A stretch of DNA of 54,440 nt from Fennellomyces sp. T-0311. Its lineage: Eukaryota > Mucoromycota > Mucoromycetes > Mucorales > Lichtheimiaceae. This document shows, piece after piece, positions 22,901-34,778 of the stretch. Location: the NCBI GenBank assembly GCA_025266875.1, contig JALLLT010000092.1, positions 1 to 54,440 on the forward strand, given 5' to 3'. The first letter of the stretch is position 1; each line of letters begins with the position of its first letter. The notes below the pieces were generated by a model that made no database searches, was not told the DNA's origin, and saw only the letters and a list, made by a program, of their open reading frames with translations. Both the position numbers and the translations under genes were made by a program.

Positions 22901-25800
22901 AGGATCGACGCCATATGCTTAAAACTCAAGATGAACTTCGCCAACTGGATCCCAATTCCACTGACTGCTTCGTCCCTGGACTTATAGAGCACTATTGCAA
23001 CCGCCCTGATCAGCTTGAGGATTTAAACCTCGCTCAGTTTGCTTCCCACTACGAGTATTCGAAACGTCATCCTAGACGTAGAACCAGAACACAATCTGAA
23101 GAAGATCAGAACGAAGACAACGGATCTGAAGATGAAGGAGATGTCGCCTCCACCCTTTCAGTGGTTTTACAGCTTCGTAACAACTCTGGATTTATTCGAC
23201 TTCGTACTAAGGGAAAGGTCATACGCTACTATAAGTACCGCCGAGATACCGAACCTGAAAATTACTATCGATCGATGCTGATGCTCTACCGACCTTGGAG
23301 AGACGAAGAAGATGAACTGATTGATATTAATCACGCAGCAGTGTTCATGCAACATCGAGAAGAATTGCTAAGAAATCACCGAGAGTTTAACTTTTTTGAT
23401 GATGTGACTCTTAACGAAATCATGAACGAAGCTGAGCGCACTGCAGCAAACAGAATCGGTGACGCAGAGGAAGATCCAAACGAACCTCCCGAAATTAATG
23501 AATTTCGTAACTTTGTCCTGAATGACCCAGATAATGTCGTCGATGTTATGGGTGAGATGGGTGAATATGAGCGGCAACCGTACATTGAGCGAATCACCAC
23601 TCCTGGACGTCTCAACAACAACGACTACCACTCACTAGTGGCACGATTAAACGAAAGGCAGAGAGACTATCTATTCCACGTCCTTGTGCATATTCGTTCG
23701 TCCGATCAGCTAGAACCACTGTATCATTTCGTTACTGGAGGAGCAGGTACCGGAAAGAGTTTACTCATATCAGCTTTGTTTCAAAGTTTGATCCGTATTT
23801 TCGATACCCGGAGAGAGCGAGATCTCGAGCGACCGTCCGTTGTCCTTGCAGCATTCACGGGAAAGGCCGCGTTCAACATTTCAGGACAAACAGTTCATTC
23901 GCTATTTCACCTCCCTGTCAATCAGCGTGACCTCACTGAACTCTCTCCAGACATTTCCAACTCAATAGCGGTATCTCTTTTTGAAGTGCAATACGTCATT
24001 GTCGACGAAATCAGCATGTTGTGCGAACGAACCTTGCGTTGGATGGATCAGCGCCTTCAACAGGTGTTTCAGACCCATCGACTGTTTGGAGGCAAAAGTA
24101 TCATCGCAGTAGGTGATCTTTATCAGCTCCCACCAGTGTTTGGCAGCCCTGTTTATACAATTGATCCGAATGATCAACTGGAGAACTTGTTGAGCATTCC
24201 TCGATGGTACAGCTTTACAATGTTCAAATTGACAGAAATTATGCGCCAAAGAGACGATCTTGTTTTTGCTCAAGCACTCAACAACATGGCCATTGGTCGT
24301 ATGACTACAGAAGACGTAGCATTGATCCGTACTCGGTGCTTTAATGATACTCCAGCAGAAGTACGAGAGTACGACCCTGTACATCTCTACTACAGAAATT
24401 GAGATGTCGATAGTTTCAACATCCAGATAATGGAAGCTCTTCCTGGAGAAGAGACTATATCTGAAGCGCATGATTCCGTTTCTGGTCAAGGTTCACCTGA
24501 TGTACGTCAAGCAATACTCACCCGAGCGCAAAATACACGACGAGTAGATGCCATGGGCTTAAATTTCATCATTCGCCTAAAGGTTGGCGCACGATATATG
24601 GTAACAAGCAATGTGAACACTGCAGACGGGATTGTCAATGGTGTTACGGGCAGGCTTCGTCGCATTGATAACGGAACTCATCGTGATGGCAGTGGACGAA
24701 CAAAGCCTCTACGAGTCTGGCTGGAACTGGATGATGCACGATGTGGTGCTGATGCTCGGAGGGCGCTACGACGGTATATGACGGATAACCAATTGCCACA
24801 AACATGGACCCCCATCGAACCGACGACATTCGTTATCAAACGATCGCAAAGGGGCAGGGGGAACTTGCAAGTTTCAAGGACCCAGTTCCCAATCGTATTG
24901 GCCGAAGCAATTACGATCCATAAGTCACAAGGAGATACCTATGATAACGTTGTCGTTTCCTTATGTACATCTCTCTCACGAGCACTTTTGTATGTGGCAT
25001 GTTCTCGGGCTAAAACGGTCTCCGGATTATATTTAGTCGGTGGTACATTCAACCCTCCTGCCCCATTAGCGGACAGTGATCCTATCAACATGGAAATGCA
25101 GAGGCTCCATCGCAACCAACTGGTCCCAAGGTTTGCCTTTATACATGACACAAACAACGACGTGGAAAAGCAAGTTATCGTCCACAACGTTCAAAGCCTG
25201 CGTGCACATGTTGATCAAGTGATCCATGATCGTGTGTATCTCTGCTCCTCTGTCCTTTTGTTTAACGAGACACATACAACTGTCCGAGATCGGATTGATA
25301 TTCCCGGCTTTACTCTGATTGCTGCTGCTGACCAAGCTCGCTATCGTAATCCTAAAGGTTCGCGTATTCACGTTCGTGATACCCTACAGGATCGTGCCAT
25401 CCATCTATATAGTAGCATTGTGTCCTTCAACCAAACCAAAAGCGTCAGCGTAGCTGTGATCTCCTTGGATGACACAACCCTGTGCTCTGTTTATGCTTCT
25501 CCTGGGACTATACCACAGCAAATCATCGATGCATTGTCTCCTGCTTTGGACCTCGCTGACCCAAAAGTTATCGTTGCTGGTGACTTTAATATTGACTTTC
25601 ACTCTGATAACGACAGGCGACAACGCTTCTTGCATCTACTCTCTGATCTTGGACTCAGACCTGCTTTCGACAACAGTCAATCCACAACAATCAGAGGCAC
25701 TAGCATCGATAGTATATTTACTTCTTTCCCTACCATCAGTAGTGGTCTATATTATTCAGTCACAAGCTATCATATGCCTTTGTGGCTGCGCTATGAATAA
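19920..25800 (+). pseudogene. Helentron Rep-helicase-endonuclease polyprotein, two in-frame TGA stops
   Basis: Three exons (19920-20267, 20331-20390, 20452-25800) join in frame. Exon 1 is Arg/Glu-rich. Exon 3 has a zinc-like cluster (HICCCCGG ... CHTC), Rep domain with FQHRGSPHAHM near 22080 and YIVDYINKADRG near 22670 (HUH and tyrosine motifs), a PIF1-like helicase with VTGGAGTGKS near 23740, YVIVDEISML near 24000, VGDLYQLPP, and THKSQGDTY-type motif VI region near 24920. The C-terminus (about 25160-25800) is an exonuclease/endonuclease/phosphatase fold with NVQSLR, LFNETH, VAGDFNID and SYHMPL. The last motif has His but Tyr where Asp is usual. Only two lesions are seen, TGA at 21103-21105 and 24400-24402; the second sits in NxDVDSFN, where Arg (CGA) is expected. 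Otherwise open for about 1,800 codons. Confidence 0.88.
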
Positions 25801-25812
25801 TAATAAAAAATA

Positions 25813-25896
25813 ACGAGCCGGCTCACCGTTGAATGACCCGGAGCGCAGCGAAGGGGCACATTCAGTTGAGCGTAGCGAGACAGGTGACGTGCTCAT
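25813..25896 (+). repeat. Branched hairpin C (Helentron 3' region)
   Basis: Same fold as hairpins A and B: ACGAGC/GCTCAT (one base off), TCACC/GGTGA, TGAATG arm with GGAGCGCAGCGAAGGGG loop. Begins 12 bp after the stop codon. Confidence 0.75.
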
Positions 25897-25948
25897 AACA
25901 AGCAAGCTATTATATGTCTTTATGGTTGCGTTATGAATAATAAAAATA

Positions 25949-26032
25949 ACGAGCTGGCTCACCGTTGAATGACCCGGAGCGCAGCGAAGGGGCTCATTCA
26001 GTCGAGCGCAGTGAGACAGGTGACGTGCTCGT
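25949..26032 (+). repeat. Branched hairpin D (tandem copy of the 3' unit)
   Basis: The unit from the last ten codons of the gene through the hairpin (about 25762-25896) is repeated at 25903-26032, so D is a tandem duplicate with ACGAGC/GCTCGT intact. Tandem 3' ends suggest repeated insertion at the element's own terminus. Confidence 0.75.
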
Positions 26033-26180
26033 AAAAAATAATAGGTATTGGTGGTCTACAATGGCTTAGGGTTTAGTAGGATAGTATGGTTTAGGGTGTG
26101 TAACACTCGCGAAGCGAGTGCTAGGGTTTCGGAGTATAGAACGCGTAGCAAGCTAAGGTTTAGAGTCTTAGCGTTTAGGG

Positions 26181-27857
26181 TTTTTGTTGTGCGTTCACAA
26201 CCATCTCTCTGCAATTGACATGCTTGCCGATATCGTCGATGACTTACGACAGCTAGAGAATGGAGTAACCATGTACAACGTCAGCTGCAATGCGGACGTT
26301 TTAGTGGTTGCACCGCTTAACTTCATCATTGCCGACAACGCACGCCATTCTGAACTTGCATGTCATAAAGGCGCGAAAGCGAACTTCCCATGCCGCAAAT
26401 GCTTCTACCCCATGAATCCTGCAGAAGAAGATGCCAACATCGATCACCATAACAACAGCACTCTTCATTCTCAGGATGACATTCATGCTTTGACGACCAA
26501 CGGAGGCTCTAAAAATCTCATACGCATGTCACATGACAGGCATACCAATGATTTGAATGATCTTGGCTTGAAGCTAACCGGAGGTGAAGTGCTGCTCGGT
26601 CTCCGTGTGTTCGATCAAACAAAGGATTTGCCAATCGAGATACTGCACTGTATGATGCTTGCGATTACGAAGTATATCGTGTATTCGTTTATTAAGTACC
26701 TGAGGGCAGCCGAAACGAACCAGCTACAGACGAAGCTTCATACCTATGAATCCAATGCTTTCGGTCGTAGCATGGGCAGCTGTCTGTGGTTAAGCAGTAC
26801 CTTCTTTGTTGGACGCGACTTCAAGTTCATGTCACAACAGCTACCTACCATTATCAACGGCCTATTACGGCGTGAGTGGTCTACATTAGCAAATGACAGA
26901 AAGAAGGTCATTGAGATATGGTACAACTGTTTTGTGGCTCACGGCGAATTGGTTTCCTTGGTCTACATGGGTCAGATCAGCGACGACTTCGGCGAATATT
27001 GCAGAATTGTGCATCAAAAGGTCGATGAGCTCACTGCTGCCATCATAGAACTGGAAGCCGTTTGCGCGACGTACCACATCGCAGGATCCCGAGTCGTCAG
27101 CAAAACGTCGAAGCTGCACATATTGCATCATCTTAGGGATGATCTCGTTCGCTTTGCTCCCGCTATTCATTTCGAAAGTGAAAAAGGAGAGCAGTTTAAC
27201 AAATTCATTCGCGAGCGTATATTCCATACCAACCGCCATAATTCCTCACGCGATGTGCTAACACTCTTTGGCCGCCAATTTATATTTTGACATATCATTG
27301 ACGGAGGATTCTGGCAGGACAAAGATGATCGCGTCAATGCTGGTGATGCGATCCTCCAATATATGGAAACTCATCCAGATTTTGGCTCTGTTTACCTTGG
27401 TGCAGATCGAGAATACTCGGACAACAATACTTCTATAAAGGAGTTCAAAAAAGGTGTTGTCAGGTTTTTCCTTGATCTACGAGACCATGTACAGAGCAGC
27501 ATAATTCTTGGCCAGATTGCAGACATAGTTCATGATGAACAAGATGGCACACCATATGTTCATTTGAATGTATTTGCTCCGTTCCGCGAGCTTGCACCAC
27601 AGGCACCAGAATGCGTCTTTCTGTACTCCATCTACTCGAACTGTGTGAAAGACACTTCTGGTGGAAATCTGATTGTCGCACCATGTCCTACGCCCACACG
27701 TTCTTTTGCAGCAGATTTGCTACATCTAGATGATGTAGTCGATCTACAACCGTATCATTTACAACACAGATACTCTGTTGTAAATGTTAGCAAGTTCGGC
27801 ACTTTATGTTATTTACTTCAAAATAACGTGCGTGACCTCTATATGCCCGATCTATAA
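26181..27857 (+). pseudogene. Plavaka-like DDE transposase, 3' part
   Basis: Continues the frame from 19772: LLCVHNHLSAIDMLADI, then NADVLVVAPLNFIIADNARHSELACHKG (second catalytic Asp region) and a zinc-like CRKC. Downstream: PIEILHCMMLAITKYI and HILHHLRDDLVRFAP. A TGA at 27288-27290 (GRQFIF then HIIDGG) interrupts the frame and fits CGA to TGA. It ends TAA at 27857. The whole gene (18045 to 27857 less the Helentron) would give about 1,100 residues, a normal size for the family. Confidence 0.75.
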
Positions 27858-28335
27858 TAAACTTATATATACCCACTTCACTTGTTAAATTAATAAACTA
27901 TGCCATTTGATATCCATACAGCTATGAAGGTAGGTCGCCATAATTCGACTTAGAGAAATTTTCCCAAATTCTGTACTCCCACAGTTTCCAAACACAGTAA
28001 TGTTTGTTGTCATCTGCCCCTCCTCATCATTACCCCCAAGCTCTTCCCCCAACATCTTCAGCTTTCAGCCAATGAATTTAATCGAAAAAATTGAGTAGCC
28101 CTCCAAATTGCCTATTTTATAATTTTTCACCTCTGGGTGTGTAAGATAGGCAAGGTTAGTACGATGAACACATGTCAAGACAGGGATTTGGCTGTAGATC
28201 GGAAAATTAAAGTAACCCGTTGTCAATAAGCAAACAAGGGTAAATGATGCATAAGCCATAATCATGTTGTGGATACAACACAAATGTATATATCAAATAC
28301 TTGATATATAAATTTTTTGCATAGTGAATATAAAC
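27858..28335. other. Gene-free stretch between Plavaka-like gene and CACTA beta
   Basis: No gene seen. A short perfect hairpin TATATCAA-ATAC-TTGATATA lies near 28289. The beta copy's homology to gamma begins at about 28336, so its left terminus is missing. Confidence 0.4.
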
Positions 28336-28375
28336 TTTGACCACTTGAGCATTTGAGCTAGCTAAAAAAAATGTT

Positions 28376-28690
28376 ATTTTTTTTCCTAGTCAACTTTTTC
28401 TTTTTAGTCAATTTTTTTTTCCTAAGTCTATTTTAGACCAACAAACTTTTTTTTTCAACTTTTTTTCCTAGTCAATTTCAGACCAACTTTTTTTTTCCTA
28501 GTCAATTTCAGACCAACTTTTTTTTCCTAGTCAATTTCAGACCAACTTTTTTTTCCTAGTCAATTTCAGACCAGCTTTCTTTTTTCTAGTCAATTTCAGA
28601 CCAACTTTTTTTTGCTAGTCTCCTAGTCAATTCCAGACCAACTTTTCCTTGGTCAATTTTTTTCGCTAGTCAATTTCAGACTGAAGGGAT
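28376..28690. repeat. T-rich minisatellite in CACTA beta left end
   Basis: About ten copies of CCTAGTCAATTTCAGACC followed by AACTTTTTTTT, unit about 29-31 bp with degenerate edges. The same array is in gamma at 44630-44912. Repeats with uniform 'spacers' and no arms: not a CRISPR. Confidence 0.85.
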
Positions 28691-28765
28691 AATTTAATCA
28701 CAAAAAAAACTCGAAGTCCTATCACTGCTACTTTTTGTACCTTATCCTTTTTTTTTTTACTAAAA

Positions 28766-31700
28766 ATGTCATTTCATTATATGTGCCAGAAGAAACTCGT
28801 ACCTTGCTATTGTGATAATTGCTTTAAAGCAAGCAAGGGGACATATTTACCTCAGAAGCCTCGAACACGTCTTTGCCATTACAAATACATCGGCACCAAT
28901 CGTTATGACGAAATGGTTGCCAGACATAATAGCAACATGGATGTTGATTTCTAATAAGGTACCAAAAAAAAACGGTACTTTGTAAAGTTAATCAACATAA
29001 CGAATTAGATATTGAATACGATTACGGCTGTGGTAATGAAGGCGCTGTTGAAATCACTGCTGCGAACAACGAACTTTCAGCACAGCCTGTTGTAGTGGAA
29101 GAGAACTTTTCGCGTCTTCCAGATGCATATTGGAATGACGATGTCGATTTCGACAGCGAAAACGAGGGCGAAAACGTCGAAGACAGTAGCAATGAGGGCA
29201 GCAATGAGAATGGCGAGGACGAGATCCCTTTTGCTACAACCAAGAATGGTCAGTGTCGTTACTACCAAAAATTATACTCTTTTAACCATGCTTTTTATTG
29301 CCTATACACCCAGAGCCAACCACTGGTTCTGAGAGGCTGTACTTGCTCCTTGGCATGTTCCTAGTTCTCTTCCAGCGGCAGTTCCTGTCTGAGGCTGCTG
29401 GAGAATTGCTAATGGTGTTTGTCAATATTCTTCTTTCCGAAGTCAATGCTCCGTTCAAGTTGCCAAAGAAAGTGTCCACGCTTCGCGGCCATATGGGGGT
29501 TGCTTTTTATGAAGACGGTTTGACTTCTTATGTTACTTGTCAAAAGTGTCATAAGATTTATAAGCTCAATGATTTGGTTCGTCAGGAACAACAGTTCTGC
29601 GACCATATCGAGTTTCCAAACCACCCTTGGGCAAGCATGGTTAGGAAGACATGCGGGGGGCCACTAGTGAAAAGGAGCTCAACAGGGCCAGTGGCCTTGA
29701 AGGAGTTTCCTTATCACTCTGTCATTTTGAGGCTGAGGATGATGTTCAAGCGGTCAAATTTTTTGGAACGGATCAATGCATGGAGACATCGCACCCGTTT
29801 TGGAAATAGGCTGTTTGATGTTTACAATGGCAGAATGTGGCGAGCGACTTTGGATTCTGAGAGGAAACCATTTGTAGATGATGATCATTCTCTACTGTTG
29901 ATGCTCAATTGCGATTGGTTTAATCCAAACGCTAAAGGCGCAGCGTATTCATGTAGTGCAATTTATTTGTCGCTCAATAACTTGCCGCGATCTGAACGTT
30001 ACAAACCAGAGAATATTCTCTTGGTAGGTGTACTGCCAGGTCCACATGAGCCAAGCAACCACCAGATTAACAATTACCTTCGTCTGCTTGTCGATGAGCT
30101 ACAGCAGCTTTATACTGGTGTACTCTTTGACGAGAGCGATTGTAATGGGCCAAGAATCCATGCGGCACTTTTGATGGTAGCTTGTGACATCCCTGCTGCA
30201 CGCAAGATTTCAGGCTTTACTGGTATCCGATCTTTCCGCGCCTGTTACAAATGCGACTGACGGTTCGAAGCGATCCCAGGCACCAAAGATCGGAATTGGG
30301 CAGTTTTTGACATCAACACCCAAATGATGGACGAAAACAAAGCCTTGGATGCGTCGCACCAGTGGACAACAGCAACAACAGCCAAAGAATGGCAGACAGT
30401 TGAGCATGATGCTGGTTGCTATTGGTCAGAGTTGTGTCGCCTGACATACTTTCGAAGGGTTCGCGCAACGATTGTTGATCCAATGCACAATCTGTTTCTT
30501 GGAACCGCCAGACGAATGGTGGAACTTTGGCAGAGAGTGATAGATCCAGAGACCAACCAGCCATATCTTACGCCAGCCCACTTTGCAAGCATGGAAGAGC
30601 AGCTGCACACATTCGACCTTCCTCCCGGCTACGAGATATCAAAGCGTAAGTGTCGTGGCTGACATGATAATTCGCATAAAGATGAATTCGGATAAACATA
30701 AGTTCAGATAAAAGAAGAATCGGATAAAATATGAAAGTGAAACAATCAGAGTGAAGAGCGACACTCAGTGAAACATCACTAGATGACAAATGTACCTTCA
30801 ATAACTAGAAGATGCTAGAAGGACAGTCAAAGATGTGCCGTAGTCAACAGTATAAATAAGGCACTAGTTTAGCATATGAAAAGACAACCAGAACAGAGAT
30901 TTATTTTACGGTCTCAGCGACTCTTTATTGTTACCAATTGATCCTTCTACATCACAGTAAGGTTGGTCAGTGCTGTGCACATATGACAGCAGCTGAATGG
31001 CGCGTGTGGACCTTGGCCTTGTCACCACTGCTCCTGAAAACAAGACTCCCAAGATCCCACCTGGACATTTGGCTTCTTTTCGTGGATGCCTGTCGCCTGC
31101 TCGCAAAGCCCTCCTTGACCACCCATGACATTTCTAGAATGCATGAATACTTCCGCCAATTCTGCATAAATGTGGATGAAATGTACGGTCATCACGAAGT
31201 CACCCCGAATATGCAGATGCATTTGCATCTTGCTGAAACGGTTCTTGACTATGGCCCAGCACCAGCTTTCTGGATTTTCTCGTTCGAACAGTACAACGGC
31301 CTCATAAAAAGCTTTGATACCAACAACAAGGATCGCTTTGAAGGTACCTTCATGCGAAGCTTCTTGGAAATGTCCTTCGCAGATAGCTTCATGGCCAGCA
31401 AGGGCTTCCAAGTAACAAGAGATCCAAACCTTCTTGGGCTTTTCGAAGCGCTTGTTCCAAGCATCAAGGCCACCACCATCGACACCACAAACCACCATGC
31501 TCACTTTGACTTGCCCCGTTTCCTCGGCTATGCAGAGGAACTGGGCGACGAAGAGGTCACTGGTCAGGAGCCACTGCCGCCATCTGTAATCCAGACCACC
31601 AAGATCCAGTCGCAGTTCGTTGCAATGAGTGACGAGCACTATAAGTGTTTGTTCGCCCATTACAGCGAATTGTATATTGGAAGCCAATACAGGGCGACAG

Positions 31701-32236
31701 GTAATTACACATGTACACATATGGACATTGATTAATATGTTTAAATTACAGGCGAGATTAAGGATGGAGCACTGGTGGTGAGTAACAGGATCAGAAAGTT
31801 CACAACAATCGACATCCTAGGCCAACTGTACTGAAGCACCGACACTAGAAGTACCAGAGGATGTTATATTCAAGCCTACTTCGACAAGACCGACAACGAC
31901 AATCAGCCAATCCTAGATTGTGATGAGATGGAGTTTCGGTATGGTAGGATTGAATATTTCTTTGTGCACTTGGCCGAGGCTATTTGCGAGAAGGCAAACG
32001 AACCATGTACGGGGCAACACGTATATGCATTTGTTTGATGGTTTGCAAAGTCTCATCCAGCCTTCGCGTCTTTTGCTCCGTTTGGTTTGGCGGTATGCAA
32101 GGATGAGTCTCAGCTGTTGCCACTGAGTAGGGATTGTATTCTTCCTGTTCATAGGATTTTCTCTCTGGTTGCTGTCTGCCCATGGATTGACAACAATCTC
32201 ATAGTCATTCCGTTACCACGTAAGTCCATTGGCTAA
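28766..32236 (+). pseudogene. CACTA/Tnp2-like transposase, beta copy
   Basis: ATG 28766 begins a Cys-rich start (CQKKLVPCYCDNC), then an acidic segment, an intron (about 29248-29310, GTCAGT...CCAG) and the core: LLMLNCDWFNPN, NLPRSERYKPENILLVG, PGPHEPSNHQINNYL, CDIPAARKISGF, CYKC, then DPMHNLFLGTARRM, NMQMHLHLAETV and FSFEQYNGLIK. A second intron near 31708-31750 (GTAATT...TTACAG) precedes the last exon ending PRKSIG. Stops: TGA 30258-30260, 31832-31834 and 32036-32038; gamma has CGA at all three. TAATAA in the first exon aligns with CAAGAA in gamma. An LTR (30651-30956) sits in the coding sequence. Otherwise the frame of the main exon is intact. Confidence 0.85.
30651..30956 (+). mobile_element. 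Solo LTR in beta transposase
   Basis: TGTCGTGGCT...CATCACA, 306 bp, flanked by GTAAG (30646-30650 and 30957-30961). Gamma has the empty site with one GTAAG at 46876-46880. Contains GTATAAATAAGG and downstream TTTATT. A clean 5-bp duplication. Confidence 0.92.
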
Positions 32237-33106
32237 TCGCCTCTATTCCATTCATTACACTTTTACCTTCATTGCTTCCTACATTCCCAGCTTCCATCAT
32301 TCGTTTTCCTTTTATTCCGATTTCTACTACCACGAAAATACGCCTATATGCCCTATGCCAATTCCTTCTTATGCCTTATGCCTTATGCCTTATGCTCCCT
32401 ATTATTTATTTTCATTCTCTATCCCTATATCTTATGTTTATGTACCTTTCTCTACTTATGTCTTCATTGCCCGCACTTCACTCCTTCCACTATTCTATAT
32501 ACTTATGCTTCTATGCCTTATGAATCTAAGCCTAGTGTAGCTATTTAGTAGAACGTCCTTAGATGCGCGCCTCTGTACTACTTCGGAAGCAATCGATGCT
32601 TATCATTCGATCATGCGAGAGAGAACGTCTGTTATAACTTGGGTCGTCTTCAACTGACTATGACATTATGCGGCTCTGTTGTTTTTTATATACGAAGCGA
32701 TAATGATCCATTTAAGTATAAACATAGGTAGGTTGGCTCAGGAATTGTCTGATATGATCCAGAGGCGGACAATTCAAGCAACAGAAATATGAAAGGCACC
32801 GCCTCAGGGCACCGTGGTATTTTAGAAGCGTCCTTACTTTTCTAGTAAGCCTGTATCCCAGAAATAAAATTTTTGACACTCTTTCTTTTCGGTCCATGTT
32901 TTCTTTAAAGAGGAGTTATGCACAAATACCATGATCCCTACGAGATTGTAAAAGCATTGTGCACTCATGAGTTTACAATTACCGCTCTCCTTGACTGTTG
33001 CTAATGATTGTTAACCCATGAGCTTTATGCCCAACCTTTGCGCCCAAAGACAGCTCAATCTTTTTTGTCCCAAGCCCAACCCTACCACCCTACCACGTTG
33101 GTGCTT
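32237..33106. other. Spacer between convergent CACTA beta genes
   Basis: No gene seen. Holds a (TTATGCC)n microsatellite around 32368-32394 and AT-rich sequence aligned with gamma 48154-49002. In CACTA2 the same interval is only 43 bp. Confidence 0.5.
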
Positions 33107-34778
33107 TTATTCCTGTACATTTTCATCAAAATCCTCAGGACGCTGCGTAGCTTCGTTGGGAGAATTGACGGCCCAGTCGGGCAACAGCTTTCGCTGCTCA
33201 TCAGTCAACTCTCCCCTGTCCACTTTGAATGCTAGGCGAGGAAGATGGTGTAGGGGCTTTTTGGTTTGTAGCTCCTGTAGCACTTTGAGCCTAGCGTACA
33301 ACTCATCGACCTGCATATAAATATAGTCAGAACACAAAATCTCGTAACTCCAGCCAGAACACACTACGCACCACAGGTGCTCTCCAAAGAGGACGCAACA
33401 GACGCTTTGCTCTCATGATGCCGCTCTCATCACGCACATCTTCCTCATTAGACATGAGAAACCCATGCTAAACGAGCTTCTCATACCCTTTCTCGAATTC
33501 ATTATCCAGAATTGCCTTGTAGTGTTCGTCGTCCATGTAACAGTGCAGACCACAGGATACTTACAATCGTGTACATTGCTGTGGGTCGGACAATGTAGAC
33601 AATAACCTGAAGGTGGAACTGGTTATATGAGGGTATAAACGATAAGGATTCCTGTATCCAGGAATCCTGCTTTATATATACGTCAGATATTAGGGGGTAA
33701 TAGCTAAGGCGTCTATGATCTACAATCTACGAATTCCATCTAAGCTATACGTAATCCTAATATCCTTATCTAACCATGCGCCATATGAGTTGTCGCATGC
33801 TACGTCTATCAATACAATATATGGATACTGCATGGCGATCAACCAGGTTGCAGGTTGGATAACGTCTGTAATGGACACACTATTACAGTCCACTACTTTC
33901 TTGCGCCAATTCAATTTCTAATAGATATGGTTAAGTTATGTTAGTTAAAAACGTATTTGCAAAGTCTCACCTCGCGGCGAGCAGTAACAAGCTGAGCAGC
34001 CTTGTTAGTTGCTGCTCGTTCATCCCCGGTGAGCTTGGATCGTGCGCCGCTGTTCTTGAACCATGTTCGTATCTTCTGCTCAACGAACGGCGCAGGCCAA
34101 TCGACTCCAAGGCCTTTCATTACATCCGTGTGCATATACTGCACAGCAGCATGCAACATGGTGCAATCCGCAATGACCAGGTCGGGAGCGTCAAGGCTGC
34201 GGACATGAGGTCTTAGGGCCGTGAAGTAGCTCCTAATCTCACCCTAAACGAAACAACAGTTAAACTAAGACATACACATTCGGTAAATATGTTACCGAGA
34301 GCACAGGATCGCGTCCGTTGGACACTTTCTTAGAGCGCGTTTGCTCGGCCTTGCGGTTTAGCTCATTGACCTGGGTTTGCAGGTCTACATTGTCCTGCTC
34401 CAGCTTGGTGACCTTCTCCTGCAAGGCGCCAACTAGGCTCTCTGAATTCTTGAGCTTCCAGGCCTGAAGCTGCAGATCCACCTCCAGTTGCCCGCAACAC
34501 TGATTAAACGCGTGCTGCATCTTAACCATCATTGTGTGCACGTCGTCATCGTCATTACCAATGATGGTGGCTTGAGCGACTGACTCTGCACCATCAAGGT
34601 GTCGTGCGCGCTTGGTGCGTCGCAAGGGCACGTCGAAAGCAGCACTTCCATTGAAAGGAAGGGTTGCCTCCAAAGATGAGTTGTCTTGTGACGAGAAATT
34701 GACACTTGGGCTATCCATAGGCTGGGGTGGGCTCAAGTGCATATAGTAACTACATGTAAAATCAAAAGAACCAGACAT
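33107..34778 (-). pseudogene. CACTA second gene (coiled-coil protein), beta copy
   Basis: Minus strand from ATG 34778. Exon 1: Ser/Pro-rich start, basic RRTKRARH, then a heptad coiled coil (LVGALQEKVTKLEQDN ... QVNELNRKAEQ). Intron GTAACA...TTTAG. Exon 2 (about 34252-33970): GEIRSYFTALRPHV ... MKGLGVDWPAPFVEQKIRTWFKNSGARSKL. Intron GTGAGA...ATTAG. Exon 3 is split by a solo LTR (33536-33887) and has TAG at 33468-33470 where gamma has CAG. The last exon reads VDELYARLKVLQELQ ... KLLPDWAVNSP to a stop at 33107. Counterpart of 13854-14914 and 49003-50317. Its role is unknown; DNA-binding accessory or tethering protein is inference. Confidence 0.72.
33536..33887 (+). mobile_element. Solo LTR in beta coiled-coil gene
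   Basis: TGTAACAGTGC...CACACTATTACA, 352 bp, flanked by GTCCA (33531-33535 and 33888-33892). Gamma has the empty site near 49428. Its 3' half is also present at 15897-16063. Confidence 0.92.

Larger units (their letters stand above)
19773..26180 (+). mobile_element. Helentron (Helitron2-type element with endonuclease)
   Basis: Inserted in a T-run of the Plavaka-like gene: ...AACACTTTTT on the left and TTTTTGTTGTGCG on the right; a run of six Ts restores the frame. The 5' end reads AGCGTTCTATACGG with an internal GAACGCT; near the 3' end GTATAGAACGCG is its inverted partner, i.e. asymmetric inverted repeats as described for Helentrons, which also insert at T|T. The 3' part has two tandem branched hairpins, TTTAGGG scraps and a CACTCGC-GAA-GCGAGTG hairpin at 26104-26120. 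It carries one large gene. Confidence 0.8.

Noticed and set aside
28376..28690. CRISPR-like array
   Set aside because: Spacers are just T-runs of similar sequence, units are degenerate, and the context is a eukaryotic transposon.
33970..34252. A homeodomain in the CACTA coiled-coil gene (KIRTWFKNSGAR)
   Set aside because: Only the recognition-helix-like stretch is similar; the rest of the fold is not evident and the CACTA2 counterpart does not keep it.
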